The notes under the pieces were generated by a model. It saw only the letters and a list, made by a program, of their open reading frames with translations. It had not been told where the DNA came from and did no database searches. A program made the position numbers and the translations under genes. From assembly GCF_001750685.1 (NCBI RefSeq), contig NZ_CP017269.1, positions 4,257,416 to 4,321,415 on the forward strand: 64,000 nucleotides of DNA, given 5' to 3'. Positions within the stretch are counted from its first letter, which is position 1. Each line of letters begins with the position of its first letter. This document shows, piece after piece, positions 1 to 8,806 of the stretch. This DNA is from Geosporobacter ferrireducens. Its GTDB lineage: Bacteria; Bacillota; Clostridia; Peptostreptococcales; Thermotaleaceae.

Positions 1-9
1 GGTTCTCAT
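1..9 (-). CDS. 5' end of a gene truncated by the window edge
   Basis: Read on the minus strand, an ATG at 9-7 is preceded by a GGAGG ribosome site and lies just downstream of a cobalamin riboswitch and terminator. Only three codons (Met-Arg-Thr) are inside the window, so the product cannot be named. The riboswitch suggests cobalamin biosynthesis, cobalt or cobalamin transport, or a B12-independent isozyme. Confidence 0.45.
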
Positions 10-60
10 TATTTGCCTCCTCATTTGTACTATGCATACCATGAATATTCTTATTAAATA

Positions 61-87
61 AAAAAACCTCCTCATGCATGCAAGGAG
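61..87 (-). terminator. Intrinsic terminator downstream of the cobalamin riboswitch
   Basis: On the minus strand CTCCT (87-83 side) pairs with AGGAG around a loop containing TGCATGCA, and the stem is followed at once by a run of seven T. It lies between the aptamer and the truncated gene, so it is probably the expression platform that stops transcription when cobalamin is bound. Confidence 0.7.
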
Positions 88-154
88 ATCACTCATTAAA
101 CAATCCACACCCTATACAAACATACCCCCTATCCTTCGTAGAGTTATGATTTAC

Positions 155-332
155 AGCAACAGGCAGGTCTTCTGACTTAAGCATGAACATAGTACAAAGC
201 CTTCCCGTATTTACAGTGGCATATTTTGCACTACTAAGCTATTACAGCGGCGGGACCGTACAGGAATTGCACCTGCTTCCCTTTTGATTGAAATCTCGGG
301 GCGATTAGAGATTTCAAACCTGTTACCCAACT
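155..332 (-). promoter_or_regulatory. Cobalamin (B12) riboswitch aptamer
   Basis: The minus strand carries the hallmark blocks of the cobalamin aptamer in order: GGTGCAATTCCTGTACGG, CCCGCCGCTGTA, a GCCACTG block, GGGAAGGC, and the closing AGTCAGAAGACCTGCCTG. It reads towards the left edge, where a terminator and a start codon follow. Binding of a B12 form normally represses the downstream gene. The assignment rests on these conserved blocks; the exact 5' boundary is approximate. Confidence 0.93.
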
Positions 333-624
333 GTATGAAATTTTCAACAAATCCATTATATATTGCCGTGAAACTGCTGTCAAAGTGAGTCATTTTTGGA
401 TATTTGATGTAAATTCTTAAAAAAGATCTGTTTATTTTGTTAAAAAACGTGTTAATTGGGGAGATATATTTTTGTTTGGAAAATTGTAGCTTCAACCCTG
501 GAACTGTGTATTTAGAGGCAACTGACACCTATGTTGCCATTGAATAGATCGGATACAAATGGCAAAGACAAGCAGCAAATGATTTTATAGAATAAGTTAT
601 TGTTAAAAAGTACACAAAAATATA
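333..624. other. Intergenic region without a recognisable gene
   Basis: AT-rich sequence between the cobalamin riboswitch (minus strand) and the nik promoter (plus strand). It should contain the promoter that drives the riboswitch leftwards. No coding region with a ribosome site or family resemblance was seen. Confidence 0.6.
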
Positions 625-653
625 TTGAATATTAAAATAATATATAGTACAAT
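625..653 (+). promoter_or_regulatory. Candidate sigma-A promoter of the nik operon
   Basis: TTGAAT (625-630) and TACAAT (648-653) are separated by 17 bases. Transcription would start near 660, giving a leader of about 230 bases before nikA that contains the hairpin at 710-769. Confidence 0.6.
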
Positions 654-709
654 CATATTAATTGGTGAAGGTATGAAACCGAACCAAATAAGTGGAAAAA
701 ATATAATGC

Positions 710-769
710 AGCCATGAAGGTAAATAAATTTGCTAGAAGCGAATTTCTCCTTCATGGCTTTTTGTTTTT
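710..769 (+). terminator. Leader terminator/attenuator upstream of nikA
   Basis: The 11-base arm AGCCATGAAGG (710-720) pairs perfectly with CCTTCATGGCT (749-759). A second helix inside the loop (AAATTTGC with GCGAATTT) extends it, and a T-rich run follows. It lies after the candidate promoter and 120 bases before nikA, so read-through is needed to express the operon. A 14-codon open frame (673-717, good start context) ends inside the left arm. I did not recognise a known riboswitch here. Confidence 0.65.
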
Positions 770-890
770 GTTTGAAAATTATAGGTTTTGTGCTTTAAAA
801 ACAGTGATCTATCAAAAGGAGGAGGATAAAAAGCATTTTTTTAGCAACTGTAAGATTACATTACATTCTATGGACGAGGAGTTGATTGTT

Positions 891-2501
891 TTGAGGAAAA
901 ATCGGTTTTATTTATCTATGACAGCTCTGGTATTTATTTGCGCTCTATTGGCTGCTGGATGTGGAGCTCCAAGCAATAAACCAGCCAATCAGGAAACGGA
1001 AATGAAAGAAGAAAAGGTATTTACCATAGCTTGGCAAAGAGACATTGGGGTTTTAAATCCACATCTATATAACAGTCAGATGTTTGCACAGGATTTTATT
1101 TATGAGAACTTATTAAAGTATGGAAAAGATGGGAAAATTGAACCGGCTCTGGCAGAATCCTGGGAGATTTCAGAAGATGGAAAAGAATATACCTTTACAT
1201 TAAGAAAGGGTGTGAAGTTCTCTGACGGGTCTGACTTTAACGCAGAGATTGTAAAAAAGAATTATGATGCGGTTTTGAAGGCAAAAGATAATCACAGCTG
1301 GCTTGAATTAGTAAGTCAGATTGAAAGCACAGAAGTAGTGGATCCCTATACCTTTAAAATTACCTTAAGCAATCCATATTATCCAGCACTCCAAGAGTTG
1401 ACTTTGGTAAGACCTATGAGATTTCTTGGAGCAGCAGGCTTCCCTGAAAGTGGAGAAACCTCTGAAGAGATTAAAGAACCGATCGGAACAGGCCCTTGGG
1501 TATTGGCAGAGCACAAAAAAGACGAATATGCTGTATTTGTCAGAAACGAGCATTATTGGGGAACAAAGCCGAAAATTGACAAAGTGATTGTGAAGGTGAT
1601 TCCTGACGGAGATACCATTACAGCAGCTTTCGAGAACAAGGAAATAGATATGATCTACGGAAGTGGATTAATCAGCATGGATACCTTTAATCACTTGAGA
1701 GAATCAGGAAATTATGATACTCAGATATCCCATCCTTTACTTACAAGGGTAATTGGCCTTAACTCAAACAAAGGCGTTACAAATGAACTTCCGGTAAGGT
1801 TGGCACTGCAGTATGCAGTGAATAAACCAGAGATCATAGACAGTATTTTTTACGGCACAGAAAAGATCGCCCACAGCCTTTTTGCAAAGAACTTTCCTTA
1901 CTGTGATATAAATCTGGAAGAAAGGGAATTCAATCTGGAGAAGGCGCAGCAGCTCCTGGAGGAGGCAGGCTGGAAGAATCCAGCTGGCAAGGAGTTCAGG
2001 GAAAAAGATGGAAAAACTTTAGAAATTGATATGTGCTTTGACGGCGCAAATAATATTGATAAAACCATTGTCCAGATTTTACAGGCACAATACAAAAAAG
2101 CGGGAATTAAGCTGAATTTGATTGGGGAAGAATCACAGTCCTTCGCCCAACGGCAAAAGGATGGAAATTTTGGCATGATTATTGGAGAAACCTGGGGTAC
2201 ACCCTATGATCCACATTCAATGGTAGCATCCATGCGTGCCCCATCTCATTTTGACTACCAGGCACAGGCCGGATTGCCAATGAAAAAAGAGATTGATGAG
2301 AAAATCGGGCAGGTTTTAATTACAACGGATGAAGTCACAAGACAGCAAATGTATAATGAGATCCTGGGAACCCTACATGATCAGGCTGTTTATCTTCCCA
2401 TATCCTATACAACCAATATTGCTGTTTATCATAAAAACGTGGAAGGGGTAGAATTCAACAACTCTTATGAAATACCTTTAATAAACATCGATAAAAAATA
2501 G
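891..2501 (+). CDS. nikA: Nickel ABC transporter substrate-binding lipoprotein NikA
   Basis: Extracellular binding protein of a nickel (nickel-chelate) importer of the peptide/nickel family, about 536 residues. The chosen start is TTG 891, 10 bases after GAGGAG; an upstream ATG at 870 has no ribosome site. The N-terminus is a lipoprotein signal ending ALLAAGC, with the lipidated cysteine at residue 24. Resemblance to E. coli NikA is unusually close: LNPHLYNSQMFAQDFIYENL, IGTGPWVL, FVRNEHYWG, TWGTPYDPHS and RAPSHFDYQAQAGL all match NikA blocks. Length agrees (NikA 524). It opens a five-gene transporter operon followed by hydrogenase genes, which fits nickel supply. An oligopeptide substrate is the main alternative. 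Confidence 0.9.
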   Translation: MRKNRFYLSMTALVFICALLAAGCGAPSNKPANQETEMKEEKVFTIAWQRDIGVLNPHLYNSQMFAQDFIYENLLKYGKDGKIEPALAESWEISEDGKEYTFTLRKGVKFSDGSDFNAEIVKKNYDAVLKAKDNHSWLELVSQIESTEVVDPYTFKITLSNPYYPALQELTLVRPMRFLGAAGFPESGETSEEIKEPIGTGPWVLAEHKKDEYAVFVRNEHYWGTKPKIDKVIVKVIPDGDTITAAFENKEIDMIYGSGLISMDTFNHLRESGNYDTQISHPLLTRVIGLNSNKGVTNELPVRLALQYAVNKPEIIDSIFYGTEKIAHSLFAKNFPYCDINLEEREFNLEKAQQLLEEAGWKNPAGKEFREKDGKTLEIDMCFDGANNIDKTIVQILQAQYKKAGIKLNLIGEESQSFAQRQKDGNFGMIIGETWGTPYDPHSMVASMRAPSHFDYQAQAGLPMKKEIDEKIGQVLITTDEVTRQQMYNEILGTLHDQAVYLPISYTTNIAVYHKNVEGVEFNNSYEIPLINIDKK

Positions 2502-2531
2502 AAAAATGTCTCATCATAAAAGAGGTTTTAT

Positions 2532-3467
2532 ATGCGTTCATTTATTGTCAGAAGACTGATTAGTTTAATACCTGTTGTATTAGGAATATCTGTTGTAACT
2601 TTTCTTTTAGTACATCTCATGCCTGTAGATCCCGCACAGGCATATTTATCGGTTGTAAAAATACCTCCTACAGATGAAGCCATCGCAGCTGCCCGAATAG
2701 AGCTGGGATTAAACAAACCATTGCCCATCCGTTATATGGAATGGATGGGTAATGCACTTCGTCTAGACTTTGGGAAATCCTATGTTACAAAAAAACCGGT
2801 TTTAGAAGAATTGATGTATGCCTTTCCTGCAACTGTCCAACTGGCTTCTTTTGCTTTTGCCTGGCTAGTGGTAATTAGTATCCCATTAGGTCTTCTATCT
2901 GCATTACATAAAAATAGTATTCTGGATCATATTAGCCGGCTGATTTCTTTTGCTGGAGCTTCCATGCCGTCATTCTGGCTGGGGTTCATCTTGATCTATA
3001 TTTTTTCGCTAAAACTGGGTTTATTTCCAGTGATGGGAAGGGGTACCGCAAGGCATGTGATTTTACCCTCTTTTACTTTAGCAGTCGGATTGGCAGCCAG
3101 TTATATTCGGCTGTTAAGAGCGAATATTTTGGAAAACATGAGACATCAGTCTGTTTTATATGCCCGTGCAAGAGGATTGAAAGAGAAACTGATCTTAGGC
3201 AGATATGTTCTTAAGAATTCTCTTCTACCTATCCTGAATGCCTTTGGCATCAATTTTGGCTACTTATTGACAGGAAGTTTTATTGTGGAGAATGTATTTG
3301 CCTGGCCAGGCATAGGTCGGTTGATTACCCAGTCTATTTTTAACCGGGACTATCCGATGATTCAGGGCTATGTGATCTTTACCGCCGTTATATTTGTATT
3401 TTCTAACTTAATTGTAGACGTGCTCAGTGCTTATTTGGATCCACGCATTAGAAAAGGGGAGATTTAG
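2532..3467 (+). CDS. nikB: Nickel ABC transporter permease NikB
   Basis: Inner-membrane permease of the Nik/Opp/Dpp family, 311 residues (E. coli NikB 314). It begins MRSFIVRRLISLIPVVLGIS, the typical first helix and loop of this family, has about six hydrophobic segments, and carries the coupling-helix region RARGLKEKLILGRYVLKNSL that contacts the ATPase. A ribosome site (AGAGG) precedes ATG 2532, 30 bases after nikA. The stop codon abuts nikC. Nickel specificity is taken from nikA. Confidence 0.9.
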   Translation: MRSFIVRRLISLIPVVLGISVVTFLLVHLMPVDPAQAYLSVVKIPPTDEAIAAARIELGLNKPLPIRYMEWMGNALRLDFGKSYVTKKPVLEELMYAFPATVQLASFAFAWLVVISIPLGLLSALHKNSILDHISRLISFAGASMPSFWLGFILIYIFSLKLGLFPVMGRGTARHVILPSFTLAVGLAASYIRLLRANILENMRHQSVLYARARGLKEKLILGRYVLKNSLLPILNAFGINFGYLLTGSFIVENVFAWPGIGRLITQSIFNRDYPMIQGYVIFTAVIFVFSNLIVDVLSAYLDPRIRKGEI

Positions 3468-4304
3468 ATGAAGCTGAATCTATTCTTTAGTACCCTAATA
3501 AACAATAAAATGGCTAGAATTTGTCTTATCGGCATAGGTCTATTGATATTGATTGCTGCTTTTGCACCAGTTCTGGCACCGAATGACCCTACTGAAGTGG
3601 TGCTTACCGCTAGATTAAAGGGGCCAAGTGCGGAGTTTCCCCTAGGTACCGACAATATGGGGCGGTGCCTGCTTTCAAGGCTGATGTATGGTACAAGAAT
3701 ATCCTTAAGTGTAGCCATTGTGATTACCATACTTTCGCTGACCATTGGAACCATAGTAGGGATGTTTTCTGGTTATAAGGGAGACTGGATTGATGGCTGG
3801 ATGATGAGATTGTGCGATATTTTTCTGGCATTTCCCAGCCTGGTTTTAGTGCTTGTCATTATTGGCGTACTGGGACCTGGTATCCAGAATATTATGATCG
3901 CGATGATTGCTGTCCACTGGCTTTGGTATGCACGGGTAATAAGAAGCAATACGCTCCAGCTAAGAAACAGTGACTTTGTGGCTGCAGCAAAGATTTCAGG
4001 AAGTTCTGACATGGATATCATTATACTCCATATATTTCCTAACTTAGTTCCACAAATCCTTGTTTTGTCAACCCTTGATTTAGCCAGCGTGATCATGCAC
4101 TTGTCAGGATTTTCTTTTTTAGGCTTGGGTATTCAGCCGCCTACACCGGAATGGGGGATTATGATCAGTGACGGTAGGGATTTTATCCGTACAATGCCGC
4201 AGCTTATGGCCTATCCCGGAATGGCCATATTTTTAACAGTAATTTTCTTTAACTATTTAGGTGATTGTTTAAGAGATATTGTTGAAGAAATGCGTGTATC
4301 GTGA
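3468..4304 (+). CDS. nikC: Nickel ABC transporter permease NikC
   Basis: Second permease subunit, 278 residues (E. coli NikC 277). It has the family's N-terminal helix followed by the PLAPNDP-like motif (VLAPNDP), then LGTDNMGRCLLSRLMYGTR, a hallmark of OppC/DppC/NikC proteins, and the coupling region FVAAAKISGSSDMDIIILHI. ATG 3468 follows the nikB stop directly, with AAAAGGGGAG just upstream inside nikB, so the two are translationally coupled. Expected to pair with NikB to form the channel. Confidence 0.9.
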   Translation: MKLNLFFSTLINNKMARICLIGIGLLILIAAFAPVLAPNDPTEVVLTARLKGPSAEFPLGTDNMGRCLLSRLMYGTRISLSVAIVITILSLTIGTIVGMFSGYKGDWIDGWMMRLCDIFLAFPSLVLVLVIIGVLGPGIQNIMIAMIAVHWLWYARVIRSNTLQLRNSDFVAAAKISGSSDMDIIILHIFPNLVPQILVLSTLDLASVIMHLSGFSFLGLGIQPPTPEWGIMISDGRDFIRTMPQLMAYPGMAIFLTVIFFNYLGDCLRDIVEEMRVS

Positions 4305-4318
4305 GAGAGGTTGATTCG

Positions 4319-5311
4319 ATGAAAAAAAAAGATATTGTGTTGGATATCAAAAAACTTAATATAGAGTTGCAGACAGGTGCAAATGGAATACCCGTTGTGA
4401 AAAAGATCGATCTCCGGCTATATTTAGGCAAAACTTTAGGCTTAATTGGGGAGAGCGGATGTGGCAAATCTGTTACCAGCCTATCCATACTCCGTTTGCT
4501 GGATGCTAAGGTTTGGAATCTTTCCGGGGAGCTGTTGCTAAAGGGAAAAAACCTTATGCAAATGTCTCATGAGGATATGCGAAGAATTCGTGGTAAAGAA
4601 ATGGCTATGATTACGCAAAATCCAATGATTTCTTTTAATCCTCTTATTACTATCGGTAAACATTTTACAGAGACTCTTATTACACACACGAAGATGCGTC
4701 AAAAAGAAGCCGCAAAAGTGGGGATAGAAATGCTGCAGAGAATGGGCTTACAGAATGCGCATAAGCTAATGGATTTATACCCTTTTCAGTGCAGCGGAGG
4801 AATGCTGCAGCGGGTCATGATCGCCATTGCCCTGTCCATGTCGCCGGCTGTACTGATTGCCGACGAACCTACGACATCTTTGGATGTGACCATACAGCAT
4901 CAAATTATCTGCCAAATGATTGATTTGAAAAGAAAATATGATACATCCATCCTTTTTATTTCCCATGATCTTGGAGTGATTGCCCGTATTGCAGATGAAG
5001 TGGCTGTGATGTACAGGGGATATATCGTAGAAAAAGCACCAGTAGAGGTGTTGCTAAAAAATCCACAGCATCCTTACACCCAGGCGCTGATTTTGTCAAA
5101 ACCGGCTTTTCAAAAGAGGAGGCTTGAAGCAATCAAAGGGGCGCCGCCGCGGATTACCGAGAAATATCAGGGATGCCCCTTTGCAGATCGGTGTGAATAT
5201 GCCCATAATCGATGCTTACAGTATGATATGGCACCAAAAATCATCGATCCGCTTCATCAAGTATGTTGTATTCAAGCTAGGGGAATCGAGGTGAATGCAT
5301 GCATCTCTTAA
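4319..5311 (+). CDS. nikD: Nickel ABC transporter ATPase NikD
   Basis: Cytoplasmic ATPase of the nickel importer, about 330 residues. Walker A is GESGCGKS at residues 44-51, the signature is CSGGMLQR near 160, Walker B is LIADEPTTSLD near 180, and the switch histidine is in LFISHDLG. The C-terminal oligopeptide/nickel-transporter extension is present, with the cysteine block GCPFADRCEYAHNRC. ATG 4319 is preferred over GTG 4301 because AGAGAGG ends 8 bases upstream of it; GTG 4301 overlaps the nikC stop and has no clear site. It overlaps nikE by 13 bases. Confidence 0.88.
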   Translation: MKKKDIVLDIKKLNIELQTGANGIPVVKKIDLRLYLGKTLGLIGESGCGKSVTSLSILRLLDAKVWNLSGELLLKGKNLMQMSHEDMRRIRGKEMAMITQNPMISFNPLITIGKHFTETLITHTKMRQKEAAKVGIEMLQRMGLQNAHKLMDLYPFQCSGGMLQRVMIAIALSMSPAVLIADEPTTSLDVTIQHQIICQMIDLKRKYDTSILFISHDLGVIARIADEVAVMYRGYIVEKAPVEVLLKNPQHPYTQALILSKPAFQKRRLEAIKGAPPRITEKYQGCPFADRCEYAHNRCLQYDMAPKIIDPLHQVCCIQARGIEVNACIS

Positions 5312-6261
5312 GCTTAGAGAATGTGAGTAAAACATATCACACTAGAAAATATCTTTGGAGTCCCGTAAAAAAGAAAAAAGCCGTGGCAGATGTAAGTCTA
5401 AAGCTGGAAATGGGAAAATGCTTAGGCCTCGTCGGAGAGAGCGGCTGCGGCAAAAGTACGCTGGCCAGATTAATAACGGGGCTGGAAGTACCTTCAAGCG
5501 GTGAAATAAAGTTTAAAAACACAAATATTGCAGAGCTTCAAAAAAAAGGACGGCTAGATGTGCGCAAAGATATGCAGTTGGTTTTTCAAGACTGCTATAG
5601 TTCTGTAAATCCAAGATATACGGCAGAAAAAGTCTTGCTGGAGCCATTAAGAAACTTTCTTCAACTGACTGCTGATGAGGAAAAGGAAAGAGTCCAAGAG
5701 CTCCTGGAACTAGTAGATTTACATCGGGAGGATAAGCATAAATTCTCTCATCAATTCAGTGGAGGACAATTGCAGAGATTGTGCATTGCACGGGCTTTGG
5801 CAGTAATGCCTAAAATGATTGTGCTGGACGAACCCACCAGCAGCTTGGATGTTTCCATACAAGCACAGATATTAAATTTACTGGCAGATTTAAAGGAACA
5901 GTTTCAGTTATCCTATTTATTGATATCACATGACTTAGAGGCAGTATACTACTTAGCCGATGCACTGGCCGTGATGTATAGGGGAACGATTGTTGAAATC
6001 ATTGAAGACATACACATTTTTGACCAGTTAAAGCACCCATATACGAAGATGATCCTAGACTCTGTACCGTCCTATGCCTCAAGAAAAAATCATTTTTTCA
6101 CCCAAACAGTTGATAGAAACAGTTATGCCGAAGATGAAATGAAAGGCTGTGTTTTTGCCCATCGCTGTGATACCTCTTCGAAGAAATGCCATGAAGAAAA
6201 GCCTGAGCTAAAAGCAGTATCACTGAATCACAGCATAGCTTGCCATAGCTGCATACAATAA
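5299..6261 (+). CDS. nikE: Nickel ABC transporter ATPase NikE
   Basis: Second ATPase of the importer, 320 residues. Walker A is GESGCGKS (residues 46-53), the signature is FSGGQLQR, Walker B is MIVLDEPTSSLD and the switch region is LLISHDLEAV. It ends with a cysteine-rich tail (GCVFAHRCDTSSKKC) common in this subfamily. ATG 5299 follows GAGGTGA and overlaps nikD, so the two ATPases are probably made in equal amounts to form the NikDE heterodimer. The next gene starts 20 bases downstream. Confidence 0.88.
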   Translation: MHLLSLENVSKTYHTRKYLWSPVKKKKAVADVSLKLEMGKCLGLVGESGCGKSTLARLITGLEVPSSGEIKFKNTNIAELQKKGRLDVRKDMQLVFQDCYSSVNPRYTAEKVLLEPLRNFLQLTADEEKERVQELLELVDLHREDKHKFSHQFSGGQLQRLCIARALAVMPKMIVLDEPTSSLDVSIQAQILNLLADLKEQFQLSYLLISHDLEAVYYLADALAVMYRGTIVEIIEDIHIFDQLKHPYTKMILDSVPSYASRKNHFFTQTVDRNSYAEDEMKGCVFAHRCDTSSKKCHEEKPELKAVSLNHSIACHSCIQ

Positions 6262-6280
6262 AAAAATGGAGGAATGAAAG

Positions 6281-7033
6281 ATGCGTATTCAAAAAAAGAT
6301 AGAGAATTATTGGAAGGACCGCGCTTCTGATTATAGTGAAGCTATATGGAAAGAGATGGAGAGTTTTAAAAAGAATGCTTGGATTAACTTAATTGACCAG
6401 TATCGTCCAGCGGGAAAACCTCTAAAGGTTTTAGATATAGGGACAGGACCAGGATTTTTTGCAATGCTGCTATCCCTGATGGGACATCAGGTAACAGCTA
6501 TTGACTGTACTGAAAATATGATCCGCGAAGCAAAGCATAATACAGAAAGGGTTGATGTACAGGTAGATTTTCATGTAATGGACTCTCATAATCTTGAATT
6601 TGCAGATGAAACCTTTGATTTGATTCTATGCAGAAACCTGGTGTGGACATTGAGAGCGCCCATGGATGCCTACCGTGAATGGCACAGGGTTCTAAAGCCA
6701 AAAGGGAGGCTTCTGGTGTTTGACGGAAACTGGGGACTGAGGCTTCACGATCCGGAGATGCAAAGACAATATGAGGAAGATAAAAAAAGAGCTAAGGAAT
6801 TGGGGATTATTGACACTCACGACAAGGCCAATATGGCAGAAAGTGACGCCATCACGAAAGAATTGTTTTTAAGTAAGGTCCGAAGGCCCCAGTGGGATGC
6901 TGCAGCATTAGTAGACTGCGGCTATGATAAAGTTTTTATTGAAACAGATATATCTGAGAGGGTGCGGAGTGAAGAGGATAAAATATTATACAGATCAACT
7001 CCGATGTTTATGGTGGGGGCTGAAAAGAAATAG
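6281..7033 (+). CDS. Class I SAM-dependent methyltransferase in the nik operon
   Basis: A 250-residue Rossmann-fold methyltransferase of the UbiE/Methyltransf_11 type. SAM-binding motif I is VLDIGTGPG (residues 50-58), motif II is VTAIDCTENM, and a later motif is FDLILCRNLVWTLRAPMDAY. ATG 6281 follows GGAGG. It lies between nikE and a pair of exporter-type ABC proteins with short gaps, so co-transcription is likely. The substrate cannot be read from sequence. The context allows a role in making or modifying a small metal ligand, but this is inference. Confidence 0.8.
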   Translation: MRIQKKIENYWKDRASDYSEAIWKEMESFKKNAWINLIDQYRPAGKPLKVLDIGTGPGFFAMLLSLMGHQVTAIDCTENMIREAKHNTERVDVQVDFHVMDSHNLEFADETFDLILCRNLVWTLRAPMDAYREWHRVLKPKGRLLVFDGNWGLRLHDPEMQRQYEEDKKRAKELGIIDTHDKANMAESDAITKELFLSKVRRPQWDAAALVDCGYDKVFIETDISERVRSEEDKILYRSTPMFMVGAEKK

Positions 7034-7068
7034 ATGCCTTTAAGGAAAAGGATGGGAGTTGATAGATT

Positions 7069-8793
7069 ATGAACCTATATTTTAGATTATTTACATTTTT
7101 AAATGGTGTAAAAATGCAAGTTTTTTTAAAAGTTTTACTAGGACTTCTGATTGTTGGAACTTATGTAGGACAAGCCTTTGCCATTGCAGCCGTGATGAAA
7201 GCGTTATATGCAGGGGCAAATATTCATATGCTTGCTCCTTTAATTTCAATAATTATCGCTTTGATTATAATCAGAGGCTTTTTGTTCAGGGGCGATGAAG
7301 TTTATGGGAAAAAGATTGCCTGCTTAGTAAAAAACCGGCTTCGCGAACGGTTATTGATGAAGCTGATGGATTTAGGGCCGGGGTATCAAGAGAACTATCG
7401 TAGTGGAAATCTTCAATCTGTACTCATTGATGGCGTTGAATCTTTAGAGCCTTTCCTTACAGGATATATTCCGCAGCTATTGGTCTCTATAATAGGTTCA
7501 GGTGCTGTAGTTTTTTATATCTGGAGGATAGACCCTGTGATAGGGATGATTACAGCGGGCGGCCTTTTTATCGCTGTAGCTTCCCCTCAGCTTGGAAGCA
7601 ATATCTTTAAGAGAATTATTTTAGAGTATTGGCAATCCTATGCCAAGTTAAATGCCCAATATATCGATGCGGTGCAGGGAATGACCACTTTAAAAATCTT
7701 TCAATCCAGTAAAAACAAAGGTCAAGAATTAGAAACAGAAGCACGGGATGTATACAGCCGATCTATGAAAAGTTTAGGGGTATCCCTCTTAGACTCAGCC
7801 ATTGTAAAGTGGGGAGCAGCAGCAGGAGCCGCTTTTGCTGCAGGTGTTGGGGCGTTACGGGTAACTACTGGACAGCTTCCGGCTGCGGAGCTATTTGTGA
7901 TTCTTTTTTTAACAGTAGAATGCTTCCGTCCCCTTAACGACTTAAATAGGCTTTGGCATTCAAGCTTTTTAGGTTTTGCAGCAGCAAGAGGCATTTTTCA
8001 GCTTTTTGATGAACCATTGATTGTTAAAGAAAGAGATACTTATTTAGAAGAGAAGATGGATCAAGGATTGCCCGACTTAGAATTCCAAAAGGTTACCTTT
8101 GCCTATGCCGGCGGGAAGCGTGAGGCTATTAAAAATGTATCTTTTAAAATAAATCCGGGGGAAAAGATTGCTTTTGTCGGAAAATCAGGTTCTGGAAAAT
8201 CCACTCTGGTACAATTGATCCTGAGATTCTTTGATCCTCAGTCTGGCCATATAATGATGAATGGATTGGATGTTCAAAATTATTCTTTAGAAGCACTTAG
8301 AAAACAAATTGCAGTTGTTTTTCAAGATACCTATTTATTCTATGGATCTGTTGCTGATAATCTGCGTATAGCAAAACCGGAAGCCGCTGACAAAGAACTT
8401 GAGAAGGCAGCTAAGCTTGCAGGTGCCCATGAATTCATCCTTGAGCTGCCAGAAGGATATCATACGGTGGTCGGGGAACGGGGGATACGGCTTTCAGGAG
8501 GGCAAAGGCAAAGACTGGCGATTGCAAGAGCTTTTCTAAAAGATGCTCCTTTATTGATCTTGGATGAAGCTACCTCTAATGTGGATGCCCGTAGTGAGGA
8601 AAAAATACAGAATGCATTGGAAAAGCTTATGAAGAATAAGACAACGATTGTGATCGCCCACCGATTATCTACGATCCAAAATGCAGACCGGATTTTCGTC
8701 ATGGATGACCAAGTGATAAAGGAAGAGGGAACCCATCGCGAACTGCTTGCTCGAAAAGGTTTCTATGCCAAATTAATTGAGGCGCAGCAGTAA
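7069..8793 (+). CDS. Exporter-type ABC half-transporter, first subunit
   Basis: A 574-residue fused membrane/ATPase protein. The N-terminal half has about six hydrophobic helices (residues 10-300). The C-terminal ATPase has Walker A GKSGSGKS (371-378), signature LSGGQRQR (from 475), Walker B LLILDEATSNVD and the switch AHRLST. The next gene is a second, different half-transporter, so they probably form a heterodimer. Such pairs are mostly exporters, but a subset (the YbtPQ type) brings metal-chelate complexes in. The nik and methyltransferase neighbours make a metallophore substrate possible; a CydDC-like thiol exporter is an alternative. Confidence 0.8.
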   Translation: MNLYFRLFTFLNGVKMQVFLKVLLGLLIVGTYVGQAFAIAAVMKALYAGANIHMLAPLISIIIALIIIRGFLFRGDEVYGKKIACLVKNRLRERLLMKLMDLGPGYQENYRSGNLQSVLIDGVESLEPFLTGYIPQLLVSIIGSGAVVFYIWRIDPVIGMITAGGLFIAVASPQLGSNIFKRIILEYWQSYAKLNAQYIDAVQGMTTLKIFQSSKNKGQELETEARDVYSRSMKSLGVSLLDSAIVKWGAAAGAAFAAGVGALRVTTGQLPAAELFVILFLTVECFRPLNDLNRLWHSSFLGFAAARGIFQLFDEPLIVKERDTYLEEKMDQGLPDLEFQKVTFAYAGGKREAIKNVSFKINPGEKIAFVGKSGSGKSTLVQLILRFFDPQSGHIMMNGLDVQNYSLEALRKQIAVVFQDTYLFYGSVADNLRIAKPEAADKELEKAAKLAGAHEFILELPEGYHTVVGERGIRLSGGQRQRLAIARAFLKDAPLLILDEATSNVDARSEEKIQNALEKLMKNKTTIVIAHRLSTIQNADRIFVMDDQVIKEEGTHRELLARKGFYAKLIEAQQ

Positions 8794-8806
8794 AGGAGGA
8801 AAAGGT

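Noticed and set aside
211..528. Open frame of 105 codons on the minus strand
   Set aside because: It overlaps the cobalamin riboswitch, has no ribosome site, and its product has no domain character.
671..698. GTATGA at 671-676 as a NikR operator half-site
   Set aside because: The matching TCATAC half at the required 16-base spacing is absent (TGGAAA there), and no nikR gene is in the window.
891..6261. Oligopeptide (Opp/Dpp) transporter instead of nickel transporter
   Set aside because: Several long blocks of the binding protein match NikA rather than OppA/DppA, and hydrogenase genes follow. Kept only as an alternative.
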